From Faecalibacterium sp. (lineage in GTDB: Bacteria; Bacillota; Clostridia; Oscillospirales; Ruminococcaceae): a stretch of DNA of 64,000 nucleotides. Position 1 is the stretch's first letter. Each line of letters opens with the position of its first letter. Below the pieces are notes generated by a model. That model did no database searches and was not told the DNA's origin. It worked only from the letters and a program-made list of their open reading frames with translations. Of this stretch, positions 52,978 to 61,674 are shown in pieces. The position numbers were made by a program, and so were the translations under genes. The stretch is taken from NCBI GenBank assembly GCA_022652735.1, contig JALCRP010000010.1:1-64000 (forward strand), written 5' to 3'.

Positions 52978-53778
52978 TTAATCATCCATTGCAGATGATA
53001 CGTTTGCTGCGCATTGAGCACTTGCGGAAGTATCGCGGCAACACAGTAAAGCAGCCAGCGAAAGGATAAACATGGCCGCAATAGCAGGGGTGAATATTTT
53101 GTCGAGCATAGCGAGGGCGGCCGTATTGTTCCAGTGCACATACTGTGTAAGGTTTGCAAAAACATCATATACAAAATGCAGGAATATCGGCAACACAATA
53201 TTGCGTGAGCACAAATAGATGGCAGAAAACGCAAAGCCGATGGCCCCAGTGCATAAAAAGGTCTGCAAATTCCATGCTCCCAAGACGTGAAGCCCACCGA
53301 ACAGCAAAAAGCCGATGGCAGCGTAGGCAAGACGTAGCATTTTTGTGCGATGCGGCTGAAAGAAATAGCCGTCCAAAAGCAACGTGCGATAGCAGAGTTC
53401 CTCGTAGAAGCCGGTCGTAATCTGCTGTAAAAACAGTTGGGATATTATCAGGTCGATCCGCAAGCCGGAAAAAGACTGCACACCAGCCGCAAAATCTATC
53501 GTGTAGTACAATAAATACAGTAAGAACCCTGTAGCAGCGATCCATGCCGCTTTTGCCTGATGAAACCGAAAAACATCTCCTGCGCTTCGGCCGTACAGCT
53601 TTCCGATAATCCACAGAATTATTACACCGAAGGTAAGGCGCAAAAGGCTGCTGTATACGTACCATGCCGTATCGGTAAACAGCTGCCGCCCAAGGACGGA
53701 AAGCGCAATAAAGAGTGCGCTAAAAAGCATCGACCAAGTAATACCCGCAAACTTCCGATTGACAAAAATCTGTTTCAT
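52978..53778 (-). CDS. CPBP family intramembrane protease
   Basis: 266 residues if the ATG at 53778 is used; ATG at 53802 or 53832 would add 8 or 18 residues. Eight membrane segments. The motifs are FYEELCYRTLLLDG, LLFGGLHVLGA and LHFVYDVFAN. Such proteases process prenylated or bacteriocin-type peptides or give self-immunity. Only gene of the island outside the PTS operon. Confidence 0.82.
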   Translation of the reverse strand: MKQIFVNRKFAGITWSMLFSALFIALSVLGRQLFTDTAWYVYSSLLRLTFGVIILWIIGKLYGRSAGDVFRFHQAKAAWIAATGFLLYLLYYTIDFAAGVQSFSGLRIDLIISQLFLQQITTGFYEELCYRTLLLDGYFFQPHRTKMLRLAYAAIGFLLFGGLHVLGAWNLQTFLCTGAIGFAFSAIYLCSRNIVLPIFLHFVYDVFANLTQYVHWNNTAALAMLDKIFTPAIAAMFILSLAALLCCRDTSASAQCAANVSSAMDD

Positions 53779-54184
53779 GGAAACTCTTTCCCCCACAATC
53801 ATTGTGCCACGGCCTTTCCGCGGCGGATTCATTCTTTCAATAAAGATACTACGAATGAAGGAGGCGCTTTACTGCAACCTGTTTTGCACCGTTCAAGCGC
53901 CATTTCACCCTTCTGATTAGACGATTCACTTATTGTGAATTTCTCAAGAATTCCACGGCAGGAGTCGGAGGGGTAGCCCCAGAGGACAAAACCATAAATA
54001 TCGGTTGCCTTTTGGCGGGTGTTTTGCAATCGCAGAGGAATGTTCGCAATACAGAAGATCATGTGCATCCTGATTGTGGGACAGGTACTGGTCAAATCGG
54101 TTTCGCCGTCTTGGCTTACAGCGGCATGTAAAGCTCGTCGGCACTCATTTCGTTCTTCGTCTCGGGCTTACGAAGGGACTATAT
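53779..54184. other. Intergenic region, no gene recognised
   Basis: About 400 bases with scattered short frames on both strands and no clear ribosome sites. No domain could be identified; some of it may be decayed coding sequence. Confidence 0.4.
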
Positions 54185-54226
54185 AAACAAGAGGCTGTTG
54201 CAGACATCTGCAACAGCCTCTTGTTT
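54185..54226. terminator. Terminator of the PTS operon
   Basis: 20-bp perfect inverted repeat (54185-54204 and 54207-54226) with A/T-rich outer ends. It lies 86 nt past the hydrolase stop. Confidence 0.9.
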
Positions 54227-54311
54227 CTCGGCGGAGTGTACGGAAGGGGAGTAAAACAACCGCTCCCGCTCCTATAGTGCACCGGGGGAAAGTGCGCTAC
54301 CGTTATCTGGG

Positions 54312-55709
54312 TTAGCGGCGGAAAACGACATCAAACGTAGAGAAGGTCGTATACAGCGCTTTTACCTCATAGTGCAACGTCAGATAGCCGCGGTCAATAT
54401 AGAACACGAAGTTGAATTTGCTGGCACAATCCAATGCGCGAAGTTGAATCTGCAGGGTTGTTTTCGTGAGCCATGCATAATTTCCGAACAAGATCGGTGC
54501 GTACTTTTCAGGTCGCATCGTTCGGATAGAATCAGCAGCAATAAACTTTGAAAAGTTTTCAAACGCATTTGTTTGCCGAGTCCACTCGTTGTACCCCGCA
54601 GTGAACGAAAAGCGTTCCCGGCCACGTAGCAAGGTAACTTTGATATGTTCGCCATCCGGTTGTTCCCACTCAAGTTCCGTAATGCGCGCCGGATTTTCAA
54701 GCGCGGCGTAGCGGTAGCTTTTCGTATCATCCAAGAACCCGGCAGCGATACCTTTTATAGGAGGAATCGAGAAATCCGTGAACTGAGGCACCGCTTCGGG
54801 ATAATCTATGGCACGAAACAGGCAGTTTAAGATGGCCTGGCTTCCCGAAGTCGCACTGGACATGGCAATAACGAGACGGTTTTCCGGTTGGATAAAACAC
54901 ATCTGCCCGTGCAGGCCCGAACAGCGATAGGCGCCGTGGGTGCACATCCAGAACTGATAACCATAGCCCTGTCGGTTCTCGGTGCGATCAATGGGATACT
55001 CCGACGCATTTTCCATTTGCTTGCGTGTAGCTTCGGCCAGCCACTCTGCCGGAATGATCTGCTTACCTTGATATACGCCGTGATTTAGGCAGCACAATCC
55101 GAATTTAGCCAGATCAGGTGTGCTCAGATGCAACCCGAAACCGCCCGTAGTATGCCCCAGACGATCCTCTTCCCAGTAATAGTCATGGATACCCAGCTGT
55201 GCAAACAGGCGCTCGGCCAATAGGTCGGATACCTTTTGCCCCGCAACCGTCTGCACCAACACGGAAAGCATATGAGAGCACATGCTGTTATAGAAAAATT
55301 TCGTACCGGGCTCGTAGCAAAGCGGCTTCCCTGCGACGGCTGCGGCCCAATCATCATCACCATGCGCAGCGGCTTCGGCATCCTGCCCGAGCGACATTGT
55401 AAGCAGATGCCGAACCGTCACATTGCGAAACGCAGGGTCGGCCACAATATCGGCATAGGCCGGGCAGTATGTAAGCCAAGGCGCATTGATGTCGATTTTC
55501 CGATCGCTAACTAAATATCCCACGGCGATAGACAGGAACGATTTTGACACAGAGTACAACGGATGCAGCGCATCAATTTCAAACGGTGCATAAGCTCTAT
55601 TTAGCAAAAGTCGGCCTTCCTGATAAATGGTGATCGCGTGGACTTCGACCTGCGTTTGTTTGAGCAGCGTTAAAAACTGATTTATACGCTCCTGTGTAAA
55701 AAGTTCCAT
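54312..55709 (-). CDS. Beta-lactamase-fold serine hydrolase
   Basis: 465 residues without a signal peptide, so probably cytosolic. SVSK has Ser53 and Lys56 (SxxK), FYNSMCSHML gives the Tyr-x-Asn element and SGLHGQMCF the third motif (HGQ for KTG). This fits the class C / AmpC-like esterase and peptidase family. After residue 330 an extra domain of about 130 residues follows (beta-rich). As last gene of the PTS operon it may cut a modification from the imported sugar, which is inference. Confidence 0.83.
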   Translation of the reverse strand: MELFTQERINQFLTLLKQTQVEVHAITIYQEGRLLLNRAYAPFEIDALHPLYSVSKSFLSIAVGYLVSDRKIDINAPWLTYCPAYADIVADPAFRNVTVRHLLTMSLGQDAEAAAHGDDDWAAAVAGKPLCYEPGTKFFYNSMCSHMLSVLVQTVAGQKVSDLLAERLFAQLGIHDYYWEEDRLGHTTGGFGLHLSTPDLAKFGLCCLNHGVYQGKQIIPAEWLAEATRKQMENASEYPIDRTENRQGYGYQFWMCTHGAYRCSGLHGQMCFIQPENRLVIAMSSATSGSQAILNCLFRAIDYPEAVPQFTDFSIPPIKGIAAGFLDDTKSYRYAALENPARITELEWEQPDGEHIKVTLLRGRERFSFTAGYNEWTRQTNAFENFSKFIAADSIRTMRPEKYAPILFGNYAWLTKTTLQIQLRALDCASKFNFVFYIDRGYLTLHYEVKALYTTFSTFDVVFRR

Positions 55710-55721
55710 TTTATTTTCCCC

Positions 55722-57143
55722 TTACAGCAAATCGTTCATTGCATCCTTGACCGCCTGCACGTCTTTGCCGATGACGATCTGAATGTTGGTATCCGTGAGT
55801 TTTACGAGGCCCTTGACGCCGGTCTGACGAATCTTTTCCTCGTTGATGGCCGTGCCGTCTTTCACCTCAATGCGCAAACGAGTAATGCAGTTTTCAACGG
55901 AAACGACATTGCCCTTTCCGCCCAAATTCTCGATCAGCTTTTTGGCCAGATACGGGATGTTGGTGGCGTTCATAGCAAAGTTTTTCTCGTCCTCGGTGAT
56001 TTCGGCAGTAGTGGTATCATCATCCGTGCGGCCCGGCGTCTTAATATTATCGTGTTCGATGACCCACTTAAAGCTAAAGTAATACAGGAAGAAGAACAGA
56101 ATACCAACCGGCAGAATCCAAATGGCGTTACTGCCGAGGTTAAAGTTCAGCACATAGTCAATGATATCGACGTTGTAGGAGATGCCGAGGCGGACATTCA
56201 TGAAGTAGAAGATTGCTCCGCCAAGGCCGCTGTACAGGCAGTGCAGCAAATACAGCTTCGGAGAGACAAATTCAAACATGAATTCAACCGGTTCCGTAAT
56301 ACCAGCAACAAAGGTTGTAGCAGCACCGGAGATCATCAAGGATTTCGTTTCTGCTTTTTTCTCTTTCTTAGCGGCCTTATACATTGCAAAGCAGGCACCG
56401 GGCAGGCCAAACAGGAACACCGGATACAAACCGGTCATGAACACACCCGCAGTGGGGTCACCGGCCAGAAAACGAGGAATATCGCCGGTAACCACTTCAC
56501 CAGCGGCTGTAGTAAAGCTGCCCATCTGGAACCAAAGATACGAGTTGATAACATGATGCAACCCAACAGGAATCAGCGCGCGGTTCAAGAAACCGAACAG
56601 GAAAATGCCGACCACACCGGAGCTGGCCAGCCACATGGCCAAAGAATCGAGGCCGTTCTGAATCGGCGGCCAAACCAGATTGAAGAGCAGTGCCAACGGA
56701 ATCGCACAAATCGGGGCGAGCACGATGATAAAGCGATCGCCGGTGAAAAAGCTGAACATTTCAGGAGTCTTCCATTCGCGGCTGTAATTATATAGAATCG
56801 CCGCCAGAGTGCCAACAACGATGCCTGCAAACACCCCCATGCCAATATCGGGGTTCAGCGAAGTAAGGCAGGCCTTAAACGCAAAGAGCCCCGCTGCAGC
56901 ACCGATCATAGGATATGTCTTATCCTTGCTCTTGGCGAAGGCAAGGCATGCACCAAAGGCAAACAACATATCAAGATTACCAGTGATTGCGTTGGATGCC
57001 GTTTCCATCAACGGAATATTGAGCATATCCGCCGCACCGAGGCGGCCCAGAATACCGACGGCCGGCATGGCCACAATCGGTATCAGCATGGCTCTGCCCA
57101 GTTTGGACAGATTCGTGATAAATGCTTTCCAGAATTTTTTCAT
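55722..57143 (-). CDS. PTS EIICB component, glucose/GlcNAc superfamily
   Basis: 473 residues. EIIC (1-360) with IPVGLHHVINSYLWFQMG and GITEPVEFMFEFVSP, the family signatures; linker; then EIIB (390-473) with phospho-Cys419 in ENCITRLRIEV. It imports and phosphorylates a sugar. The EIIA is a separate protein here. The substrate is undetermined; GlcNAc, glucose and glucosamine or maltose transporters share this pattern. GGAGG precedes the ATG. It lies 12 nt upstream of the hydrolase gene. Confidence 0.93.
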   Translation of the reverse strand: MKKFWKAFITNLSKLGRAMLIPIVAMPAVGILGRLGAADMLNIPLMETASNAITGNLDMLFAFGACLAFAKSKDKTYPMIGAAAGLFAFKACLTSLNPDIGMGVFAGIVVGTLAAILYNYSREWKTPEMFSFFTGDRFIIVLAPICAIPLALLFNLVWPPIQNGLDSLAMWLASSGVVGIFLFGFLNRALIPVGLHHVINSYLWFQMGSFTTAAGEVVTGDIPRFLAGDPTAGVFMTGLYPVFLFGLPGACFAMYKAAKKEKKAETKSLMISGAATTFVAGITEPVEFMFEFVSPKLYLLHCLYSGLGGAIFYFMNVRLGISYNVDIIDYVLNFNLGSNAIWILPVGILFFFLYYFSFKWVIEHDNIKTPGRTDDDTTTAEITEDEKNFAMNATNIPYLAKKLIENLGGKGNVVSVENCITRLRIEVKDGTAINEEKIRQTGVKGLVKLTDTNIQIVIGKDVQAVKDAMNDLL

Positions 57144-57330
57144 GTTTCCTCCAGCCAGTGCTGCATTCTGGCGCTGTTGTTACGGGCGGGTGCAGCCGGA
57201 TTTCCCGCCGTCCTTTCTTGTTTTTTGTGCAATTCCTCTCTCAGTTTTCTATGCGTTCCCTTCTTTCTCTCATATTCATCTATCAATCATGAAAATCTTT
57301 CTGGGCAATGCTGGCTGTAAAGGGATCCAT

Positions 57331-58938
57331 TCATAATGCCTGACGCACCGCTTTTCTGATTTTCAAAACGGACAAAGGAGCAACCGAAAGCTCATCCACT
57401 CCCATATCGAGGAATGCTTCAGTCAGCGAAATATCCGCGCCGAGTTCTCCGCAGATTCCCACCGGTTTTCCGGCCTTGTGCGCATTTTCCACTGTCATCC
57501 GAATCAATCGCAAAATGGCTTCGTGGTGTGGCTGATAGAACGAACCGAGGTTTGGGTTCTGGCGGTCAACCGCAAGGGTGTACTGCGTCAGATCGTTTGT
57601 TCCGATGCTAAAGAAATCCGCTTTTTTGGCAAGTAAGTCGCTGATTACAGCGGCAGCAGGGGTTTCGATCATAATCCCTTCGGGCACGGTTTCATCAAAG
57701 GCCGTTCCGGCGCGGCGCAGTTCCTCGCGCACCGAAGCAGACACTGCGTAAATCTCATCCAGTTCTTCCGCCGAAGTAATCATCGGGTACATAATGCTAA
57801 GTTTCCCATAAGCGCTGGCACGGTACAGTGCCCGCAGTTGTGTACGAAACACCTCCTGATGCGAAAGGCAATAACGGACAGCTCGGCAACCGAGGGCGGG
57901 GTTTGCCTCCTGCCCAAGGTCGAGATACGAGACCTGCTTGTCGGCGCCAATATCCATAGTTCGGAAGACGATACGCTTACCCGGCATGGCCAGTAGCGCA
58001 CGCTTATAAACAGCAAACTGCTGCTGCTCATCGGGTAGGGCGGGCGCATCCAGATATAAAAACTCCGTTCGGAATAGCCCGATACCACCCGCATCGTTTT
58101 GTTGGGCAAGTGCTATATCTGCAAGGCTACCGGCATTGGCAAAGATTTTGATTATTCTGCCGCTACGGCTGACATTTTCCTGCCCTATGAGGGCCTTCAG
58201 CTGTGCCTTTTCGGCTTTCTGCACTGCCGCACGGCTTTGATACATTGTCAGTGTTTGCTCATCTGGGTTAAGCAGCAGCAGCCCTTCGTTCCCATCCAGA
58301 ATGGCTGTTTTTCCTTCCCATTCCGGGTTCACGGCAACACCCGCTATGGCGGGAATCGCCATACTACGTGCAAGAATTGCTGTATGCGAACTGGGCGAGC
58401 CTTGGCGGGTAACAAAGCCAAGCAACTGCGTTGCATCCATTTGGATTGTTTGAGAAGGCGTTAGCTCTTCGGCAGCAACAATGCCGGGCACCGATTGCTG
58501 TTCTGGGCGCTTTCCCTGCAAAACACCCGCTACACGAGCAGCCACATCGCGAATATCAGCACTTCGTGCACGAAAGTATTCGTTGTCCATTGCTAAAAAA
58601 TCGGCGGCAATACTTTCGCCGGCCTGCTGTGCAGCATATGCGGCATCCCAATGCTTTTGTGTAATGTTCTGTCGAACGGCATCGCAAAAGTCATCGTCCT
58701 CAAGTAGCATGGCGTGAATCTCAAATATTTCGGCGGCTTCTTCGCCTGCCTCGTGTTGCGCTTTGATCTGTAGCTTATTGAGCTGCGCTTTGGCTTCGGT
58801 GCATGCCGATTCAAAGCGGGAGAGTTCTCTATCGGGGTCGAGCACTTCACTGCAGGTGCATGCTTTTTCGCCGTCCAAAAAATGTATGGGTCCGATTGCA
58901 ATGCCGCCGCACAGTTTTTTACCGAGAATGCGTTCCAT
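57331..58938 (-). CDS. ptsI: PTS enzyme I (phosphoenolpyruvate-protein phosphotransferase)
   Basis: 535 residues, slightly short. His185 in GSPSSHTAILAR is the phosphorylated residue; the usual GGRTSH differs here. Arg in FRTEFLYLD, FRTMDIGADK and Cys in VGICGELGAD complete the PEP site. It starts the phosphorelay from PEP to HPr. A general EI is usually elsewhere on the chromosome, so a copy on an island is notable. AGAGG precedes the ATG. Confidence 0.92.
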   Translation of the reverse strand: MERILGKKLCGGIAIGPIHFLDGEKACTCSEVLDPDRELSRFESACTEAKAQLNKLQIKAQHEAGEEAAEIFEIHAMLLEDDDFCDAVRQNITQKHWDAAYAAQQAGESIAADFLAMDNEYFRARSADIRDVAARVAGVLQGKRPEQQSVPGIVAAEELTPSQTIQMDATQLLGFVTRQGSPSSHTAILARSMAIPAIAGVAVNPEWEGKTAILDGNEGLLLLNPDEQTLTMYQSRAAVQKAEKAQLKALIGQENVSRSGRIIKIFANAGSLADIALAQQNDAGGIGLFRTEFLYLDAPALPDEQQQFAVYKRALLAMPGKRIVFRTMDIGADKQVSYLDLGQEANPALGCRAVRYCLSHQEVFRTQLRALYRASAYGKLSIMYPMITSAEELDEIYAVSASVREELRRAGTAFDETVPEGIMIETPAAAVISDLLAKKADFFSIGTNDLTQYTLAVDRQNPNLGSFYQPHHEAILRLIRMTVENAHKAGKPVGICGELGADISLTEAFLDMGVDELSVAPLSVLKIRKAVRQAL

Positions 58939-58954
58939 ACGGTGCGCCTCTTTC

Positions 58955-59212
58955 TTACAAGTTTTCTTCCATCAGCTTTTGCAGAGCGGCTACAGCCAGC
59001 TCTTCATCAGGGCCTTCAGCTTTTACCGTGACAGACATGCCATGCTCGACCCCGAGCTTCAGCAGCGCTATCATCTTTTTTATATCGGCGCTCTGACCGT
59101 TTACCTCCAGTGTGCAGGCGGCATCAAACTGTTTTGCCTGCTTCACCAATAGCCCCGCCGGCCGAGCGTGGATTCCAGCTTCGTTTTGAATCACATACTG
59201 AAAACTTTTCAT
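58955..59212 (-). CDS. ptsH: HPr phosphocarrier lacking regulatory serine
   Basis: 85 residues. His15 in AGIHARPAG is present. At the regulatory site ordinary HPr has Ser46 (KSIM); here the stretch is DIKKMIALLKLGV with Lys46, so HPr kinase cannot act on it. It carries phosphate from EI to EIIA. Its ATG overlaps the EIIB stop by one base (TAATG). Confidence 0.92.
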   Translation of the reverse strand: MKSFQYVIQNEAGIHARPAGLLVKQAKQFDAACTLEVNGQSADIKKMIALLKLGVEHGMSVTVKAEGPDEELAVAALQKLMEENL

Positions 59213-59487
59213 TACAATGTCCTCTTCTGTCTTTCTTTTTGAATTACTGCGCGCAAGATGGTATCGACCTGCGCGGCGCTGACCCCGTACACCAGTTGGA
59301 TCTCAGTACCGCGTACAACGGCACCGCAGCATCCCGTATCTCGTTCTATATCCTGGAGATGCAGTAGCGATACCTGATCAACTTCAACGCGCAAACGGGT
59401 GAAGCAGGTTTCTATGGTGAGAATGTTATCCACGCCGCCCAGTGCTTCCAGCAAAGCCTGCGCCTGCGACCGTGTGATTGCTTCCAT
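59212..59487 (-). CDS. Stand-alone PTS EIIB domain protein
   Basis: 91 residues. Phospho-Cys28 in IETCFTRLRVEV, then a GAVVRGTEIQLVYG strand as in the glucose-type EIIB. This is a second EIIB beside the one fused to EIIC. It may serve as an alternative donor or as a regulator for the antiterminator. GTTAGGAG precedes the ATG. Confidence 0.88.
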   Translation of the reverse strand: MEAITRSQAQALLEALGGVDNILTIETCFTRLRVEVDQVSLLHLQDIERDTGCCGAVVRGTEIQLVYGVSAAQVDTILRAVIQKERQKRTL

Positions 59488-59590
59488 ATTTTTTGCACTC
59501 CTAACAAAAAAGACCCATAGCGGCGTACGCCTCCTTATGGAAGCGACGCAGCCACGGATCTTGCCTGCATTACCAGTAACACTCCATTGC

Positions 59591-60433
59591 CTAAATCATT
59601 CTATTGATATAGATCAAAAGATATACCGTTTCGGAATTCTGTAAAGAGTAATCGTATTCCTTCCGAATATATTCTGTAATATGGCGGATACACTGTGGGC
59701 TTGCAGGATGTTTCTTCAAAAGGAACGCAAGCTCTTCGGCGGCATCTGCCTCCTCTTTGATCTCGGGTTGCCGAGACGTACCTCGACATATATCACTGCC
59801 CAGACATTTCAAATGGGTACTAAGCCGAAGCAGGGCGCTGCTACCTGTGGCAGGGTGAATATCGTAGTCAGCGCAGATGATTGCCAACACATCTTTTACA
59901 AATTGCAGTGTGCGTGTAATGATAGCTTTACTGTCCTGTGCGCCGGAATCCACCAGATGCATTGCAATGTAACTAGCCTCGTCAGTACTCAGTTGCACAC
60001 CTGTCTTTTGCTCAAACTGTTTTAGGCCCCAAAGTCCTAGCTGATATTGCTCGGGATATAAAAGCTTTACTTCGTCGGCCAGAAGGTTCGGCAGTTCAAT
60101 GCCTTTTCGGTGGCGTTCCAATGCAAAAGTCAAATGATCGCTGAGCGTAATGAACGCCAACGGTCCGGGGTCGACGCCGAGTTGCTGCGCCGCCCGTTGA
60201 ACAATCTCCTCGGCCGCTTCTCGCGCTCGAGGATCGGATTGTTCGAGCAGCCGAAGATATTTTTGCTGCAAAGCACTCTGGATATAGAATGTTTTTTCAA
60301 TCTTGTCCAGTGCAATCGGATCGCCCGGCTTTTTGGAAAAGCCGATACCGGAGCCCGTTAGGACACATTCTTTCCCGTCATCGGTCTTTGCGGCAACTGT
60401 GTTGTTGTTATAGACTTTGACGATTGTGTTCAT
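59591..60433 (-). CDS. BglG/LicT family transcriptional antiterminator
   Basis: 280 residues. RNA-binding CAT domain (1-55: VKVYNNNTVAAKTDDGKE, GSGIGFSKKPGD), then PRD1 (about 65-170, with LSDHLTFALERH) and PRD2 (about 175-280). The PRDs sense PTS phosphorylation by their histidines. The RAT site and terminator in the operon leader match its expected target. GAGGA precedes the ATG. Confidence 0.92.
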   Translation of the reverse strand: MNTIVKVYNNNTVAAKTDDGKECVLTGSGIGFSKKPGDPIALDKIEKTFYIQSALQQKYLRLLEQSDPRAREAAEEIVQRAAQQLGVDPGPLAFITLSDHLTFALERHRKGIELPNLLADEVKLLYPEQYQLGLWGLKQFEQKTGVQLSTDEASYIAMHLVDSGAQDSKAIITRTLQFVKDVLAIICADYDIHPATGSSALLRLSTHLKCLGSDICRGTSRQPEIKEEADAAEELAFLLKKHPASPQCIRHITEYIRKEYDYSLQNSETVYLLIYINRMI

Positions 60434-60443
60434 GATTGTTTCC

Positions 60444-60902
60444 TCATTTCAGTCGATAACGAAATACGTGATTCCCCTGATTCAGAAACGTGGTATCCAA
60501 CTTATAATCCTCAAAGTTAGAAAAAGCTACGATAACGCTGGTATCATACCCTTGCTGAGCGAGCGATTCCCGGTCAAACTTCACAATGGGCTGTCCGGCC
60601 TCAACATGCTGATCCGCTTCGACCAAAAAGCTAAACCCCTCACCCTTTAGATTGACAGTGTCAATGCCGATATGTACAAGAATCTCCTCATCGGCATCGC
60701 CCGTAAGCATAAAGGCATGTGCCATCTTGGTGCGTACCAGTGTTCCCGCAATCGGAGCCCGCACAATATCTTCTTCTGGGGCAACTCCGAACCCTTCGCC
60801 CATCATTTTTTGAGCGAAGCCAGGATCGCTCACCTGATCGAGCGGGATAAGCTGCCCCGCAAGTGGTCGATCAATATATTTGTATTTTTGGCCAAACAGC
60901 AT
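60444..60902 (-). CDS. PTS EIIA component, glucose type
   Basis: 152 residues. The phospho-acceptor is His77 in LVHIGIDTV with His62 in KMAHAFMLTG nearby, as in EIIA-Glc. First gene of the operon. The start at 60902 has GGGAGG before it; upstream in-frame codons overlap the terminator. Confidence 0.92.
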   Translation of the reverse strand: MLFGQKYKYIDRPLAGQLIPLDQVSDPGFAQKMMGEGFGVAPEEDIVRAPIAGTLVRTKMAHAFMLTGDADEEILVHIGIDTVNLKGEGFSFLVEADQHVEAGQPIVKFDRESLAQQGYDTSVIVAFSNFEDYKLDTTFLNQGNHVFRYRLK

Positions 60903-60922
60903 TCCGATTGCCTCCCAGCAAT

Positions 60923-60955
60923 AAAAAAAGCATGAGTTCCTTTTAGAACTCATGC
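60923..60955 (-). terminator. Leader terminator of the PTS operon
   Basis: Stem GCATGAGTTC/GAACTCATGC with a 6-nt loop and T7 on the minus strand, between the promoter and EIIA. Antitermination at the RAT would prevent it. Confidence 0.92.
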
Positions 60956-60976
60956 CTGATTAAACAGTAACACGCC
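60946..60976 (-). promoter_or_regulatory. RAT (ribonucleic antiterminator) site
   Basis: Minus-strand GGCGTGTTACTG followed by TCAGGCATGAGTTC matches the LicT/SacT RAT consensus and overlaps the 5' arm of the terminator at 60946-60955, so the two structures exclude each other. Confidence 0.87.
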
Positions 60977-60995
60977 GCGCTTTTGCGCTATAGTC

Positions 60996-61024
60996 AAATT
61001 AGCACGTTTTAGATCTTGTGTCAA
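60996..61024 (-). promoter_or_regulatory. PTS operon promoter
   Basis: Minus-strand TTGACA (61019-61024), 17-bp spacer and TAATTT (60996-61001). TGAAAGCG at 61069-61076 resembles a CcpA (cre) half-site, but the rest does not match. Confidence 0.65.
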
Positions 61025-61300
61025 GTATTTTTTTGCAGAGAAGCAGTTTTTTTGTACACTATATCTTATGAAAGCGCAATGAAACCTTTGATACTCTTCT
61101 TGGATATAGAGCGATCTCGCATTATATTAGCACAATGTACGCCCTGATATGTTCCCGGTATTCTGTCCGCCACACGATAAAAAGCAGTAAAGAATGCGGG
61201 CAGAAGACAATAAGCCAGAAGCAATAAAGCAGCGATCATCAGGCGGTTTTCAAAGCAAAGTAAGGATAATTCAGATGCCTTTTCCTATCTTCGTTTTCTT

Positions 61301-61343
61301 CGAATCAGTAGGCCGAGGGGTTCGAGTCCCTTCCATCGCACCA
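61301..61343 (+). repeat. Right attachment-site copy (tRNA-Arg 3' fragment)
   Basis: 43 nt repeating the tRNA from the anticodon loop to CCA, with an extra A in the GGCCGAGGGG stretch. No 5' half of a tRNA precedes it, so it is a junction, not a gene. Confidence 0.87.
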
Positions 61344-61400
61344 AAAACAAAAGGTAATATAGATTTATTGCTTACAAAGCCAGTAAATCCAAGCCTTTCG

Positions 61401-61436
61401 AGAGCTTCCACGATGAAAAGTGGAAGCTCTTTTTTC
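61401..61436. terminator. Terminator behind right att copy
   Basis: 11-bp perfect arms AGAGCTTCCAC/GTGGAAGCTCT with an 8-nt loop, then T6. Confidence 0.88.
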
Positions 61437-61502
61437 GTAGATTTATTGGGGTAAAAGCTTCACTCAGGCAGGATTCAAACCTACAAGTAAAAACGAATAA
61501 GA

Positions 61503-61637
61503 ATGGCGCCCTTTTCAGAACAGAGTGAAATGAAAAAGGGCGCCACTCGAAATGCAATCAAAGAAACAAGCTCAAAATAAAAAGGGCGCTGATTTTTAAG
61601 GCTGAATGAAAGCCGATAAGGTTAGCGCCCTTTTTTA
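61503..61637. terminator. Two hairpins sharing GGGCGC stems
   Basis: First: TGGCGCCC and GGGCGCCA arms at about 61504-61545. Second: AAAAAGGGCGCT paired with AGCGCCCTTTTTT ending at about 61637. With the neighbours they make four stacked hairpins in about 320 bases with no gene. Confidence 0.7.
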
Positions 61638-61674
61638 ATATACACCAAAATCACATTAAAATTGAAAGCATCAG

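Larger units (their letters stand above)
52606..61343. mobile_element. Genomic island inserted at tRNA-Arg
   Basis: Bounded by the tRNA 3' end and a partial second copy of it. It contains eight accessory genes, is less GC-rich than the flanks, and has no visible integrase. It may be a cargo remnant that depends on the element to its right. Confidence 0.75.

Noticed and set aside
52747-52998. Small plus-strand frame after the tRNA, considered as integrase remnant
   Set aside because: No recombinase motif and no ribosome site.
53829-54144. Short frames considered as decayed transposase
   Set aside because: No DDE, HUH or serine-recombinase motif and no terminal repeats.
61069-61082. CcpA cre site upstream of PTS promoter
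   Set aside because: Only the left half TGAAAGCG fits; the right half does not match.
61301-61343. Second tRNA-Arg gene
   Set aside because: Only the 3' part is present; D arm and 5' acceptor strand are missing.
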